Shown here one piece after another: positions 33,330-40,964 of a stretch of DNA of 64,000 nucleotides (positions within the stretch are counted from its first letter, which is position 1; every line of letters starts with the position of its first letter). The stretch spans positions 4,650,001 to 4,714,000 of the forward strand of contig NZ_CP014571.1 in assembly GCF_017357425.1 (NCBI RefSeq), given 5' to 3'. The position numbers and the translations under genes were made by a program. The notes below the pieces were generated by a model. The model searched no databases. It saw only the letters and a list, made by a program, of their open reading frames with translations, and had not been told where the DNA came from. Source of the stretch: Arthrobacter sp. D5-1. GTDB taxonomy: Bacteria; Actinomycetota; Actinomycetes; Actinomycetales; Micrococcaceae.

Positions 33330-33593
33330 ATGGCTATTTGGGGTGCAGATGTTGATCAGCTTCGTCAGCTCGGTAACAAGCTGAAGGCAGGTGCCGAGAA
33401 CATCGAGCAGCAGCGTTCACAGCTCAAGGGTGCACTTGACGGCACCGACTGGAAGGGCCCGGACGCTGACAAGTTCCGCGGCGAGTGGGACAGCCAGCAC
33501 GCTTCGAACCTGAAGAAGGTTGCCGACGCACTTCGCGAAGCCGGCGATCGCGCTCAGAAGAACGCTGAGCAGCAGCAGCAGGCCTCCAACTAA
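33330..33593 (+). CDS. WXG100 family protein (ESX/type VII substrate-like), orphan
   Basis: 87 residues, two predicted helices joined by the turn TDWKGPDADKFRGEW, where Trp41-Lys-Gly43 is the WXG motif; the C-terminal helix ends in a Gln-rich QQQQASN. ATG 33330 was chosen because AAGGAG lies six bases before it and the 87-residue length is standard. WXG100 proteins form helical hairpin dimers and are usually exported by type VII systems. No EccC/EssC ATPase, partner WXG protein or LXG toxin is in the window, so this is an orphan. A strong terminator follows. Confidence 0.88.
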   Translation: MAIWGADVDQLRQLGNKLKAGAENIEQQRSQLKGALDGTDWKGPDADKFRGEWDSQHASNLKKVADALREAGDRAQKNAEQQQQASN

Positions 33594-33604
33594 GACAGTT
33601 GGGA

Positions 33605-33642
33605 AGAACCCGGACGCGCAAGCGTCCGGGTTCTTTGCTTTT
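33605..33642 (+). terminator. Rho-independent terminator after the WXG100 gene
   Basis: A perfect 13-bp inverted repeat (AGAACCCGGACGC at 33605-33617, GCGTCCGGGTTCT at 33622-33634) with a GCAA tetraloop is followed by TTGCTTTT. Confidence 0.9.
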
Positions 33643-33655
33643 AAGGTCCGCCGGC

Positions 33656-34702
33656 TTAGCTGCGGGGCGCTTTGGTGACGGACCCTGACGGGACGGGTTC
33701 GACGTCGTTCGGGTGGTCCAGGACCCGGGCCGCAACCTCAGCGGGCTGGCCTTTAGCGGCGCGTCGGTCTCCCCGGAGCTCATCGACGCGGACCAGGACT
33801 ACGCCGCCCACAATGAAGAGTCCGCCCAGCAACTGGATGGGGCCAGGGAGTTCGCCCAGCAGCAACCATGCCCAGATCACCGCGAACAGAACTTCGGTCA
33901 GGGACACGAACGATGCCACTTTGGAACCCAGGCTCCGCGCGGCCATGATCCCGGAAACATAGGCAAGGACAGTGGCCAGGATGATGAGTCCGACGGCGGA
34001 CACCCACCACGGCGTTGTCCAAGGTCCGAGGGTTGTATCGGCGGTGCTGAACGTCATGGGCAGCAAACCCAGCAGGCCGACCAGCCACATCACCAGCGCA
34101 CCCACCATAAGCCCGCCGGACGCGAGCACCAGCGGAGGCAGGGTGTCGTTCTCCTTGGCGGTGATGAAGAAGTAGATCACCAGGCACACGGCCGCGGCCA
34201 TGCCCCAAAGAACACCGATGAAGTCCACCTTTACGGCACCGGTCAGGTCGAGCACCAGGACCAGGCCACCCAGTGACAGGAGTGCGCCCACGGAGGTAAG
34301 TGCCCGGGGCCGGCGGCGGCTTGCGATCCACAGCCACAATACGATCATCACCGGGGCCAGGTATTCCAGCAACAAGGCGACACCCACGGACAACCGCGCG
34401 ACGGCGTTGAAGTAGAACAGTTGGCATCCTGCGACGCCGATCAAGCCGAACAACAGGATGGTCAGCCAGTTGTCCTTGAGTTGGTGCCAGCGGCCGCGGA
34501 GGACCACGACGGCGGGAATCAACAGAATCAGCGCGGCACCGGTGAGGCGCACGGCAACAGCAGCTCCGGGTGACCACCCGGTTTCCAGCATCGATTTGGC
34601 GAACGAGCCGGACGTGCCAAAGACAGCGGAAGAAAAGAGTGCGATGCCGAGTCCTGATGCCAGGAAACCTTGTGCATCAGCCTTCGTCGTTGGAGCTGAC
34701 AC
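33656..34702 (-). CDS. EamA/DMT family transporter
   Basis: 348 residues with ten hydrophobic segments in two EamA halves (SSAVFGTSGSFAKSMLETGW in the first, MAAAVCLVIYFFITAKENDT and LTEVLFAVIWAWLLLGELPG in the second). DMT-family members export amino acids, nucleosides or metabolites. A hydrophilic C-terminal tail of about 40 residues is unusual but not unique. GTG at 34702 has AGGAGG five bases upstream. It is divergent from a CGNR-type regulator, which may control it. Confidence 0.85.
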   Translation of the reverse strand: MSAPTTKADAQGFLASGLGIALFSSAVFGTSGSFAKSMLETGWSPGAAVAVRLTGAALILLIPAVVVLRGRWHQLKDNWLTILLFGLIGVAGCQLFYFNAVARLSVGVALLLEYLAPVMIVLWLWIASRRRPRALTSVGALLSLGGLVLVLDLTGAVKVDFIGVLWGMAAAVCLVIYFFITAKENDTLPPLVLASGGLMVGALVMWLVGLLGLLPMTFSTADTTLGPWTTPWWVSAVGLIILATVLAYVSGIMAARSLGSKVASFVSLTEVLFAVIWAWLLLGELPGPIQLLGGLFIVGGVVLVRVDELRGDRRAAKGQPAEVAARVLDHPNDVEPVPSGSVTKAPRS

Positions 34703-34773
34703 AGCAGCCTCCTGTCAGGAGTAAAGTGGGCTTATGGTCATGACAGTACTCCCGGAACTTGTAAGGAGTCAAA

Positions 34774-35322
34774 GTGCTTTTTGCGCCTGACACCGAAATT
34801 GCCCTTCGCAGCGTCGTCAATCTCATCAACACTGCCGCCAACGGAGAGGAATCGCTCGCAACGCTGGAGGACCTCAACGCCTTTCTGGACGCCGAAGAGT
34901 TCACGGGTTCCAGGGTTAACTCCCCTGCGGAACTGACCAGTATCAAGCGTCTCCGCAGCGAACTCGCAGCGCTCTGGAGTGCCGACGAGGATACGGCGGC
35001 CAAGTCCGTCAACAAGCTGCTGATCGATGCCAAGGCGCTCCCCCAACTGGTGAAGCATGACCACTGGGACTGGCACCTCCACGCCACCACGCCTGATGCT
35101 CCCCTGGCAGACCGGATGGGCACCGAGGCAGCCATGGCCATCGTCGACGTCATCCGCGGCAAGGAAATGGACCGCATGCGCGTGTGCGCGGCCGAGGACT
35201 GCGACGCCGTTGTGCTGGACCTCAGCCGCAACCGGTCCAAGCTCTACTGCGACACCGGTAATTGCGCCAACCGAGTCCACGTTGCCGCCTACCGGGCAAG
35301 GAAGGCAGCCGAGGGCGAGTAA
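34774..35322 (+). CDS. CGNR zinc-finger (ABATE-type) putative regulator
   Basis: 182 residues. An N-terminal ABATE-like helical domain (LRSVVNLINTAANGEESLAT) leads to a C-terminal CGNR-type finger with Cys138, Cys143, Cys159 and Cys164. The hallmark CGNR is CANR here (CDTGNCANRVHVAAYRAR). These are thought to be stress-linked transcription regulators. AAGGAG precedes the GTG start. It is divergent from the EamA transporter, a common regulator-exporter arrangement. Confidence 0.82.
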   Translation: MLFAPDTEIALRSVVNLINTAANGEESLATLEDLNAFLDAEEFTGSRVNSPAELTSIKRLRSELAALWSADEDTAAKSVNKLLIDAKALPQLVKHDHWDWHLHATTPDAPLADRMGTEAAMAIVDVIRGKEMDRMRVCAAEDCDAVVLDLSRNRSKLYCDTGNCANRVHVAAYRARKAAEGE

Positions 35323-35370
35323 AAGGGCATAATGGCGCTATCCATGCGGTCGATATAGAGGACATCCACC

Positions 35371-35730
35371 ATGACAGCGAGTTCCATCAGCGAGTACATC
35401 GACCAGTACGACGGCGATGTACAGCAACGATTGCTGACCGTGTACCAGATGATCAAGTCGGCCGTACCGGCTGAAGCGGTGGAATCGATCAGCTGGCGCA
35501 TGCCCACTTTCAAAATTGGCGTCGAGCCGTTGTTCTTCTTCACCGGAACAAAGCGCCACGTCGGGTTCTACCCCACACCGCAGGCGATCACGCACTTCTC
35601 AACGGCTTTGAGCGACTACGGAACCACCGAGCACGCCATCCAACTGCCCCACAACGTCCCGCTCCCCATCGCGCTCCTTCAGGAGATCATCGATTGGCGG
35701 CTGCAGCAATTGCCTTCAGACGAGGCATGA
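35371..35730 (+). CDS. DUF1801 family protein (YdhG-like)
   Basis: 119 residues with the DUF1801 pattern SISEYIDQYDGDVQQRLLTV, SISWRMPTFKI, LFFFTGTKRHVGFYPTP. The fold is a small alpha/beta domain seen in many soil bacteria; the function is unknown. GAGGACATCCACC gives the ribosome site. It follows the CGNR gene by 48 bases and may be co-transcribed. Confidence 0.82.
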   Translation: MTASSISEYIDQYDGDVQQRLLTVYQMIKSAVPAEAVESISWRMPTFKIGVEPLFFFTGTKRHVGFYPTPQAITHFSTALSDYGTTEHAIQLPHNVPLPIALLQEIIDWRLQQLPSDEA

Positions 35731-35819
35731 CCGTTTCGCTGGAGCCACCCTCTCCGGCCACGTCACACGATCGCCGGAGACCATCGACCTCGGGACTGCC
35801 AGCGGAATGCCACACGCGC

Positions 35820-35855
35820 AAAAAAGCGCTCCCCCACCACGGTGGGGAAGCGCTG
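35820..35855 (-). terminator. Terminator for the minus-strand membrane-protein operon
   Basis: AGCGCTCCCCCACC (35826-35839) pairs with GGTGGGGAAGCGCT (35842-35855) with one mismatch. On the minus strand the stem is followed by TTTTTTGCG, a good T-run. It sits six bases after the stop at 35861. Confidence 0.8.
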
Positions 35856-35860
35856 GAAGG

Positions 35861-36199
35861 TTAGCGGCCGGCGTCGGGCGTTTCAGTCTGGTTGTCCGGA
35901 GCAGCCGGGCCGCCGTGGCCGGGACGCTTGGAGCTGAGGTTGACCCCGGAGCCCTTGCCGAGGTGATCGGCGTTCTCCTTGTGGCTCATGGAAAGCATGG
36001 CCGCCACAACAAGGCTCACGATGAACGCGATGCCGGCGCCGGTGAAGGCGAGGTCGAACCGCGGGGCCTTTGCACTGCCGCCCGAAGCGAAGATGAGCAC
36101 GGCCACGAAGGCCAGTACTGCAAAGAACGCGGAGAACATGAGGGGTCCCTTGACCGAGGTCCGCATCTTGCGCGGTTCTCCTGGTGTCTGGTCAGCCAC
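35861..36199 (-). CDS. Small two-helix membrane protein, unknown function
   Basis: 112 residues. A polar N-terminus, then two membrane segments (MFSAFFAVLAFVAVLIFASG and FTGAGIAFIVSLVVAAMLSM), and a polar glycine-rich tail (SSKRPGHGGPAAPDNQTETP). GTG 36199 was chosen because GGAGG is seven bases upstream; an ATG six bases earlier almost touches the ribosome site. I do not recognise a family. It may be co-transcribed with the preceding gene at 36274. Confidence 0.7.
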   Translation of the reverse strand: MADQTPGEPRKMRTSVKGPLMFSAFFAVLAFVAVLIFASGGSAKAPRFDLAFTGAGIAFIVSLVVAAMLSMSHKENADHLGKGSGVNLSSKRPGHGGPAAPDNQTETPDAGR

Positions 36200-36273
36200 G
36201 GTCATTCCTCCAATGATGGCGGTTCGTGTCCGCCGGTCTGCAAAAGTTCTACAACGAGTAGAACGTCCAGCTA

Positions 36274-36858
36274 CTAGTTTACGGCCTCGGGCGAAGCGCC
36301 GGGAGCAGTGGCCTGGGCCGTACCGTCGGAGGTTGCCTTGGCGTCGTGCCGCAAGGTCAGCCCGGACAGAATCCAGAGCACGCCGGAAATGATGGCCCCG
36401 CCGCCGGTGACACCCAGCAGCGCATGGGCCCCGAGCGAGGTGAAGAACGGCAGCAAAACAGCCGTGCCCACGGAAATGACGCCGGAAACAAGCCAGTCGC
36501 GCGCCAGGGAATCGCGCTTCCGGATGCCGTGCACCACCTCCAGGAGGCCCAGCACCAGCAGCGCCAGCATGGCCGAAAGGGCGACGCCCGCATCAGACTG
36601 GGTGACCAGGGCGCCAATTCCGCCGAGCGCCATCACGGCAGGCACCGCCACCGGCAAAGCCCGGGACATCCACACGGCCCCGGCAGTCGCAAGCAAATAG
36701 AGGCCTACAGCCCATGCCAGGACGTGCACAGACGGGGAGGCCCAGAAGATGGTGACCGCACCAAACAGCAGTGCCACCGTGGCACGGATCAGCACGGGTT
36801 TCCAGAGTCCGGCCGCGGAGGCAGAAGGAGTCTGGGCAGGAGTCGCTGGGAGAGTCAC
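36274..36858 (-). CDS. Multi-spanning membrane protein, HdeD/DUF308-like
   Basis: 194 residues with about six hydrophobic segments (LLFGAVTIFWASPSVHVLAW, MALGGIGALV, MLALLVLGLLEVVHGI, AIISGVLWILSGLTL), resembling HdeD/DUF308 proteins, whose role is membrane or acid-stress related in some bacteria. GTG at 36858 is ten bases after the MATE stop. TAAACT overlaps that stop codon six bases before the GTG, so it may have its own leaderless start. Confidence 0.65.
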   Translation of the reverse strand: MTLPATPAQTPSASAAGLWKPVLIRATVALLFGAVTIFWASPSVHVLAWAVGLYLLATAGAVWMSRALPVAVPAVMALGGIGALVTQSDAGVALSAMLALLVLGLLEVVHGIRKRDSLARDWLVSGVISVGTAVLLPFFTSLGAHALLGVTGGGAIISGVLWILSGLTLRHDAKATSDGTAQATAPGASPEAVN

Positions 36859-36867
36859 CCGTCCAGT

Positions 36868-38208
36868 TTAGTGGGAACCCAGCACCATCCATCGATCAGT
36901 GCGTGCGCGAAGCCCCAAAGTCACGCCGCGGGCAAGCATGTAGCCCAGAGCAAACGCGGCCCACAGCCACAGGAGCCCCGCCTCGCCGTCGGGCCTTAAC
37001 TGGTGGATGGCCACCAGCAGCGGCAGGTAGACCACCAGATTGACGACGCCGGCAATCGCCAGGTAGCGCGCGTCGCCGGCACCGATGAGGACTCCGTCCA
37101 GGACGAAGACATAGCCTGCCAGCGGCTGCCCGACCGCCAGGACCCAAAGAGCGACGGTGAGGGCGGAGCGGACACCGGCGTCGGGAGTGAAGAGGTAACC
37201 GGCCCAGGGTGCCGCAATGGCAAGGAGCACACCGGTGATCACGCCGAATCCCAGGCCCCAGCGGATCATGGTGCGGGTCAGCTCACGGACGCGTTGGGCG
37301 TTCCTGGCGCCGAGTTCCTTGCCGATCAAGGCTTGCGCGGCAATCGCCAGGGCATCCAGGGCGAACGCGAGGAACGAGAAAATGGTCATGGCCAACTGGT
37401 GTGCCGCGAGATTCACGGCACCTTGGGCGGTGACCACCAAAACCGTGGCGAGGATGGCAAGGCGGAGACTCAGGGTGCGCAGCATGAGCCACGAACCCAC
37501 CTTGGTCATGGCGCGGACGCCATGCCAGTCGGGCTTCAAGGACACGCCGTGTTGCCGGGCATTCCGGCTCACCATCACCAGATAAACCGCCGCCATGGCC
37601 CACTGCGCAATGCTGGTGCCGATCGCCGAGCCAGCTACCGAGAGGTTCAGTCCGTAGACCAGGAACAGGTTGAGGGCGATGTTCAATGCAAAACCAGCAG
37701 TGGCCACCAGCAAGGGAGTCCGGGTGTCCTGGAGCCCACGGAGGACGCCGGTACCGGCGAATATGAGCAGCATCGCGGCCAGGCCAGGCATGGACCAGCG
37801 CAAATAGTCGACGGCGAACTGCCTCACGTCTCCAGTTGCTCCCATGAAGCCAACCAGCGGTTCAGCCGCCACAAAGCCAACCACCGCGAGGACCAGGCCC
37901 AGCAGCAGCGCCAGCCACACGCCGTCGCGCCCTGCCGCCAAAGCCTTGCCCAACTTGCCGTCGCCGATCGCCCGGGCCACTGCCGGCGTCGTCGAATACG
38001 CCAGGAAAACCATCAGCCCCACTGCGGTATGCAGAATAGTGGACGCGAGCCCTACACCGGCCAGTTGGTCGACGCCCAGGTGCCCAACGATTGCGGAGTC
38101 GGCCAGCAGGAACAGCGGCTCGGCTATGAGCGCGCCGAACGCGGGGACGGCCAGGCGGAGGATCTCGCGGGCGTTGGAGCGCGTGGGGGTAATTGTGGTT
38201 TGTGGCAC
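36868..38208 (-). CDS. MATE family efflux transporter (DinF-like)
   Basis: 446 residues, twelve predicted helices in two MATE halves (LRLAVPAFGALIAEPLFLLA, FAGTGVLRGLQDTRTPLLVA, ALDALAIAAQALIGKELGAR). MATE pumps expel drugs or metabolites using sodium or proton gradients; DinF-like members are linked to DNA-damage or oxidative stress. The start is GTG 38208 with TAGGCT six bases before it, a leaderless signature. An IS481-type element is inserted within a 6-bp target that overlaps this -10 box, leaving the box intact on the gene side but replacing everything further upstream. Confidence 0.87.
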   Translation of the reverse strand: MPQTTITPTRSNAREILRLAVPAFGALIAEPLFLLADSAIVGHLGVDQLAGVGLASTILHTAVGLMVFLAYSTTPAVARAIGDGKLGKALAAGRDGVWLALLLGLVLAVVGFVAAEPLVGFMGATGDVRQFAVDYLRWSMPGLAAMLLIFAGTGVLRGLQDTRTPLLVATAGFALNIALNLFLVYGLNLSVAGSAIGTSIAQWAMAAVYLVMVSRNARQHGVSLKPDWHGVRAMTKVGSWLMLRTLSLRLAILATVLVVTAQGAVNLAAHQLAMTIFSFLAFALDALAIAAQALIGKELGARNAQRVRELTRTMIRWGLGFGVITGVLLAIAAPWAGYLFTPDAGVRSALTVALWVLAVGQPLAGYVFVLDGVLIGAGDARYLAIAGVVNLVVYLPLLVAIHQLRPDGEAGLLWLWAAFALGYMLARGVTLGLRARTDRWMVLGSH

Positions 38209-38216
38209 TAAACAAG

Positions 38217-39300
38217 CCTAGTTGTACTGAGTCAGGACGTTGGTTACATCGTGAATGGGTGAAGACCTCTTAGGTTGGTGGTTACCACACACAGCCAACG
38301 ACTAAGAGGTCTTCATGTCCCACCGTAATGCCCGTCTGACTCCGAACGGTAGGCGGATCCTTATCGAGCGCGTCCTCGCCGGCCGTCCCGTTGCCCATGT
38401 CGCGAAGGAAATGGGCATCTCGAGGACCTGCGCACACCGCTGGCTCAGCAGGTACAGGACGCACGGCTGGGACGGTCTTGAAGACCGCAGCTCCCGCCCA
38501 AGGTCGTGCCCGCACGCGACCTCCGCGGAAGTCGTATCTGATGTTCTGACCCAGCGCGTTGAGCACCGCGAAGGGCCAGCGGGCCTGGCCTTGCGCTGCG
38601 GGACGAGCGCACGGACGGTCTCTCGGATCCTGACCCGCGCGGGCATGCCCCGACTGTGGGACCTGGACCCGGTGACCGGGGTACGGATCCGGGCATCCCG
38701 TGCCACGGACCGCCGCTATGAGCGTGACGCTCCCGGAGATATGATCCACATCGACGTCAAGAAACTGGGGCGGATTCCCGACGGCGGAGGCTGGCGGGCC
38801 GACCCGAAGCAATCCGCCCGCAACCACTCAACAGGCCATACAAGGGTCGGTTTCGACTACGTCCACGTGGCCGTCGATGACCACACCCGTCTGGCCTACG
38901 CCGAGGTCCTGCCCGACGAGAAAGGCCCGACCTGCGCCGGGTTCCTCACCCGGGCCGCAGCGGCCATGGCAGCCAACGGCGCACCCGTCCGCAGAGTCAT
39001 GACCGACAACGCGTTCGCCTACCGGCTATCGAAAGACTTCCAGGACGCACTGGCTGCACTGGGCGCCAAACACATCCTGATCAAACCCCGCCATCCCTGG
39101 CAGAACGGCAAAGCAGAACGCTTCAACCGCACCCTCCAAGAAGGCTGGGCCTACCGGCAACCCTTCACGTCCAACCAAGCCCGGACCGACGCCCTGCAGC
39201 CCTGGCTAGACTTCTACAACAACCACCGGCCCCACGGCAGCCTCGGAGGCAAACCACCCATCAGCAGGTGCAACCAACCTACTGACTGAGTACACCTAGT
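38217..39300. mobile_element. IS481-family insertion sequence with target duplication
   Basis: The element itself spans 38223-39294 (1072 bp). The left end TGTACTGAGTCAGGACGTTGG and the right end read inward, TGTACTCAGTCAGTAGGTTGG, match at most positions, and both start TGTAC as is usual for IS481. The six bases CCTAGT flank it on both sides (38217-38222 and 39295-39300), an exact target-site duplication. It carries one intact transposase gene. It lies between the divergent MATE and monooxygenase-like genes. Confidence 0.93.
38315..39289 (+). CDS. IS481 family transposase
   Basis: 324 residues. N-terminal helix-turn-helix regions (VAHVAKEMGISRTCAHRWLS) are followed by an integrase-type DDE core: Asp147 in MIHIDVKKLG, Asp231 in RVMTDNAFAY and Glu268 in NGKAERFNRT, then FYNNHRPHGSLGGKPP at the end. 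All three catalytic residues and both terminal repeats are present, so the element may still be active. AGAGG precedes the ATG. Confidence 0.93.
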   Translation: MSHRNARLTPNGRRILIERVLAGRPVAHVAKEMGISRTCAHRWLSRYRTHGWDGLEDRSSRPRSCPHATSAEVVSDVLTQRVEHREGPAGLALRCGTSARTVSRILTRAGMPRLWDLDPVTGVRIRASRATDRRYERDAPGDMIHIDVKKLGRIPDGGGWRADPKQSARNHSTGHTRVGFDYVHVAVDDHTRLAYAEVLPDEKGPTCAGFLTRAAAAMAANGAPVRRVMTDNAFAYRLSKDFQDALAALGAKHILIKPRHPWQNGKAERFNRTLQEGWAYRQPFTSNQARTDALQPWLDFYNNHRPHGSLGGKPPISRCNQPTD

Positions 39301-39327
39301 CCGCCGATGGCCGGGTACATTTGGGCC

Positions 39328-39927
39328 GTGTCACACGAGCATCCCGTCACCGTTTCCGTCGCCCGCACCATCCTGCCGGGCTATACCCGCCAAGCCAACG
39401 CGTGGGCCCACGCCGGCCAGGAACTCGCCCGCGAATGGCCGGGATACCTGGGGTCGGGGTGGGTTCGCAACGGGGTGGACTCCACCGAATGGCACATGCT
39501 CTATCGCTTTGCTGACGCCGAGTCGCTGCAGGAGTGGGAAGACTCCGAGGAACGGCGCTGGTGGATCGACAGCGCCAGGGACATGATGGAGACCACCCGC
39601 GTGGAGCGTCACACGGGAATTGAGGGCTGGTTTTCGCGGCCTGGCGACGTCTCGGTGGTGGTACCCGAAACAGTGGTGCCGCCGCGTTGGAAGCAGGCCA
39701 TCAGCATCTTCCTGCCGTTCTTCCCGTTGAGTCTGCTGGCCAACTTCCTGCTGCATCCGTTGACCCAGGACTGGCCGTTGGTGTTCGCGGTCCTCTTGAA
39801 CATCGTGATCCTCACGCCGTTGATGACGTACATCTTCCTGCCGATCACCACCCGGCTGCTGCAGCCATGGCTTCAGGCGAAGCCCCGCGGCAGCCGTCCC
39901 GTTCGGACCAAGGGGGCTGCGCGATGA
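39328..39927 (+). CDS. Antibiotic biosynthesis monooxygenase (ABM)-domain membrane protein
   Basis: 199 residues from GTG 39328, chosen because TACATT lies six bases upstream and no ribosome site is seen. The first 100 residues form an ABM-like ferredoxin fold (WVRNGVDSTEWHMLYRFADA, WEDSEERRWWIDSA); the C-terminal part has two membrane helices (FLPFFPLSLLANFLLHPL, VFAVLLNIVILTPLMTYIFL). ABM domains include heme- and quinol-oxidising monooxygenases, but catalytic residues vary and function is unknown. It overlaps the next gene by ATGA. The IS lies just upstream and must have displaced any element beyond the -10 region. Confidence 0.72.
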   Translation: MSHEHPVTVSVARTILPGYTRQANAWAHAGQELAREWPGYLGSGWVRNGVDSTEWHMLYRFADAESLQEWEDSEERRWWIDSARDMMETTRVERHTGIEGWFSRPGDVSVVVPETVVPPRWKQAISIFLPFFPLSLLANFLLHPLTQDWPLVFAVLLNIVILTPLMTYIFLPITTRLLQPWLQAKPRGSRPVRTKGAAR

Positions 39928-40334
39928 CCTACGTTCTTTCCGCAGACAAGGACCGCGTTGATCGCGATTGGCTCTGGAATGAACTCTCCACCAACGTCTA
40001 CTGGGGGAGGTGGCGCACTCGCGCCGATGTTGAAGCACAGCTGGACAACGCTTGGCGGATCGTGGGTGCCTACGATTCCCGCACCGGCGCCATGGTGGGC
40101 TACGCCCGGGCGTTCTCCGACGGAGTCGCCATCGCTTACCTGGCCGACGTTTACGTCCACGAATCCGCGCGCGGCCAGTCGCTGGGCAAGGCCATTGTCC
40201 GGGAAATGATCGACGCCGGGCCGGGGGCAAACTTCCGCTGGATGCTCCACACCAGCGATGCACATGGGCTGTACCAGCAGTTCGGTTTTGCAGAACCGGA
40301 TGCCCGCTACCTTGAGCGTCGCGAAGTCAGGTAG
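39924..40334 (+). CDS. GNAT family N-acetyltransferase
   Basis: 136 residues. Compact GNAT with AYLADVYVHESARGQSLGKA (acetyl-CoA loop) and TSDAHGLYQQFGF. The DWLWNELSTNVYWGRWRTRA start is typical of a small GNAT group common in bacteria. The start overlaps the stop of the ABM gene (ATGA), so translation is coupled. Substrate unknown. Confidence 0.85.
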   Translation: MTYVLSADKDRVDRDWLWNELSTNVYWGRWRTRADVEAQLDNAWRIVGAYDSRTGAMVGYARAFSDGVAIAYLADVYVHESARGQSLGKAIVREMIDAGPGANFRWMLHTSDAHGLYQQFGFAEPDARYLERREVR

Positions 40335-40371
40335 CTGGGAGTTTGGTCATAAAAAGCCACGATTAGTTGAC

Positions 40372-40401
40372 ACTTCAACTTAACTCCTGAAGGGTTGAAG
40401 T
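40372..40401. promoter_or_regulatory. Inverted repeat at the DoxX gene start
   Basis: ACTTCAAC (40372-40379) and GTTGAAGT (40394-40401) are exact inverted copies 14 bases apart, the second touching the ATG. TTGACA overlaps the left arm. The spacing fits a MarR/HxlR-type dimer site, or a hairpin that hides the start codon. Confidence 0.45.
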
Positions 40402-40836
40402 ATGAACAAGTCCAGCTTGACCACCACAGCCCTGACCATCCTGCGCGTTATTGCAGGATTTCTCTTCGCCGCGCACGGTTGGCAGAAGTTCAACGAATTC
40501 ACCATTGCAGGCACCCAGGCCTCCTTCGCCCAGATGGGCGTGCCCGGCGCCTCGGCCGTGGCGCCGATTGTTGCAACCCTGGAGCTCGTGGGCGGCATCG
40601 CGCTGATCATCGGGCTCCTTACCCGCGTGTTCGCAGCGCTCCTGGCCGTCAACATGCTCGGCGCACTCTTCCTGGTGCACGCGCCGGCCGGCGTCTTTGT
40701 CGGCAACGGCGGGTACGAGCTGGTGCTGCTCTTCGCCGGAGCCGCCTTGGCCCTCGCACTGGCCGGTGCAGGCAAAATCTCCGCCGACGCCGCACTGTTC
40801 GGCCGTTCAGGATCCAAGCTCCGCGTCCTCGCATAA
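40402..40836 (+). CDS. DoxX family membrane protein
   Basis: 144 residues with four hydrophobic helices, the DoxX pattern LRVIAGFLFAAHGWQKF, VAPIVATLELVGGIALIIGL, VNMLGALFLVHAPAGVFV. DoxX-like proteins are small membrane proteins, some tied to thiol or quinone redox complexes; the specific role is unknown. A perfect inverted repeat covers the start region. The gene ends before a long hairpin shared with the convergent aztD-like gene. Confidence 0.85.
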   Translation: MNKSSLTTTALTILRVIAGFLFAAHGWQKFNEFTIAGTQASFAQMGVPGASAVAPIVATLELVGGIALIIGLLTRVFAALLAVNMLGALFLVHAPAGVFVGNGGYELVLLFAGAALALALAGAGKISADAALFGRSGSKLRVLA

Positions 40837-40877
40837 ACCACCCACCGACGCTCTCTCACATAACAGCCCCTATACAG

Positions 40878-40918
40878 CGACGGTCTCTCACTTTCTTGAG
40901 AAAAGTGAGAGACCGTCG
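40878..40918. repeat. Intergenic CGACG...GTGAG hairpin, copy 5
   Basis: A perfect 17-bp inverted repeat (CGACGGTCTCTCACTTT at 40878-40894, AAAGTGAGAGACCGTCG at 40902-40918) with a seven-base loop. A partial copy, CGACGCTCTCTCAC, stands at about 40846. It lies between convergent genes and shares the CGACG...CTCAC/GTGAG...CGTCG plan of copies 2 and 3. Confidence 0.7.
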
Positions 40919-40964
40919 GCGTTTAAGCACCGGGATGTGAGAGAGGATCGGGGATGTGAGGGGA

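Noticed and set aside
33255..33593. Type VII secretion locus around the WXG100 gene
   Set aside because: Neighbours are a DUF2277 protein and an EamA transporter; no EccB-E, EssC, mycosin or LXG/PPE gene is present.
37003..38211. 402-codon plus-strand frame opposite the MATE gene
   Set aside because: Gln/Gly/Arg/His-rich translation with no domain; MATE helices on the other strand explain the open frame.
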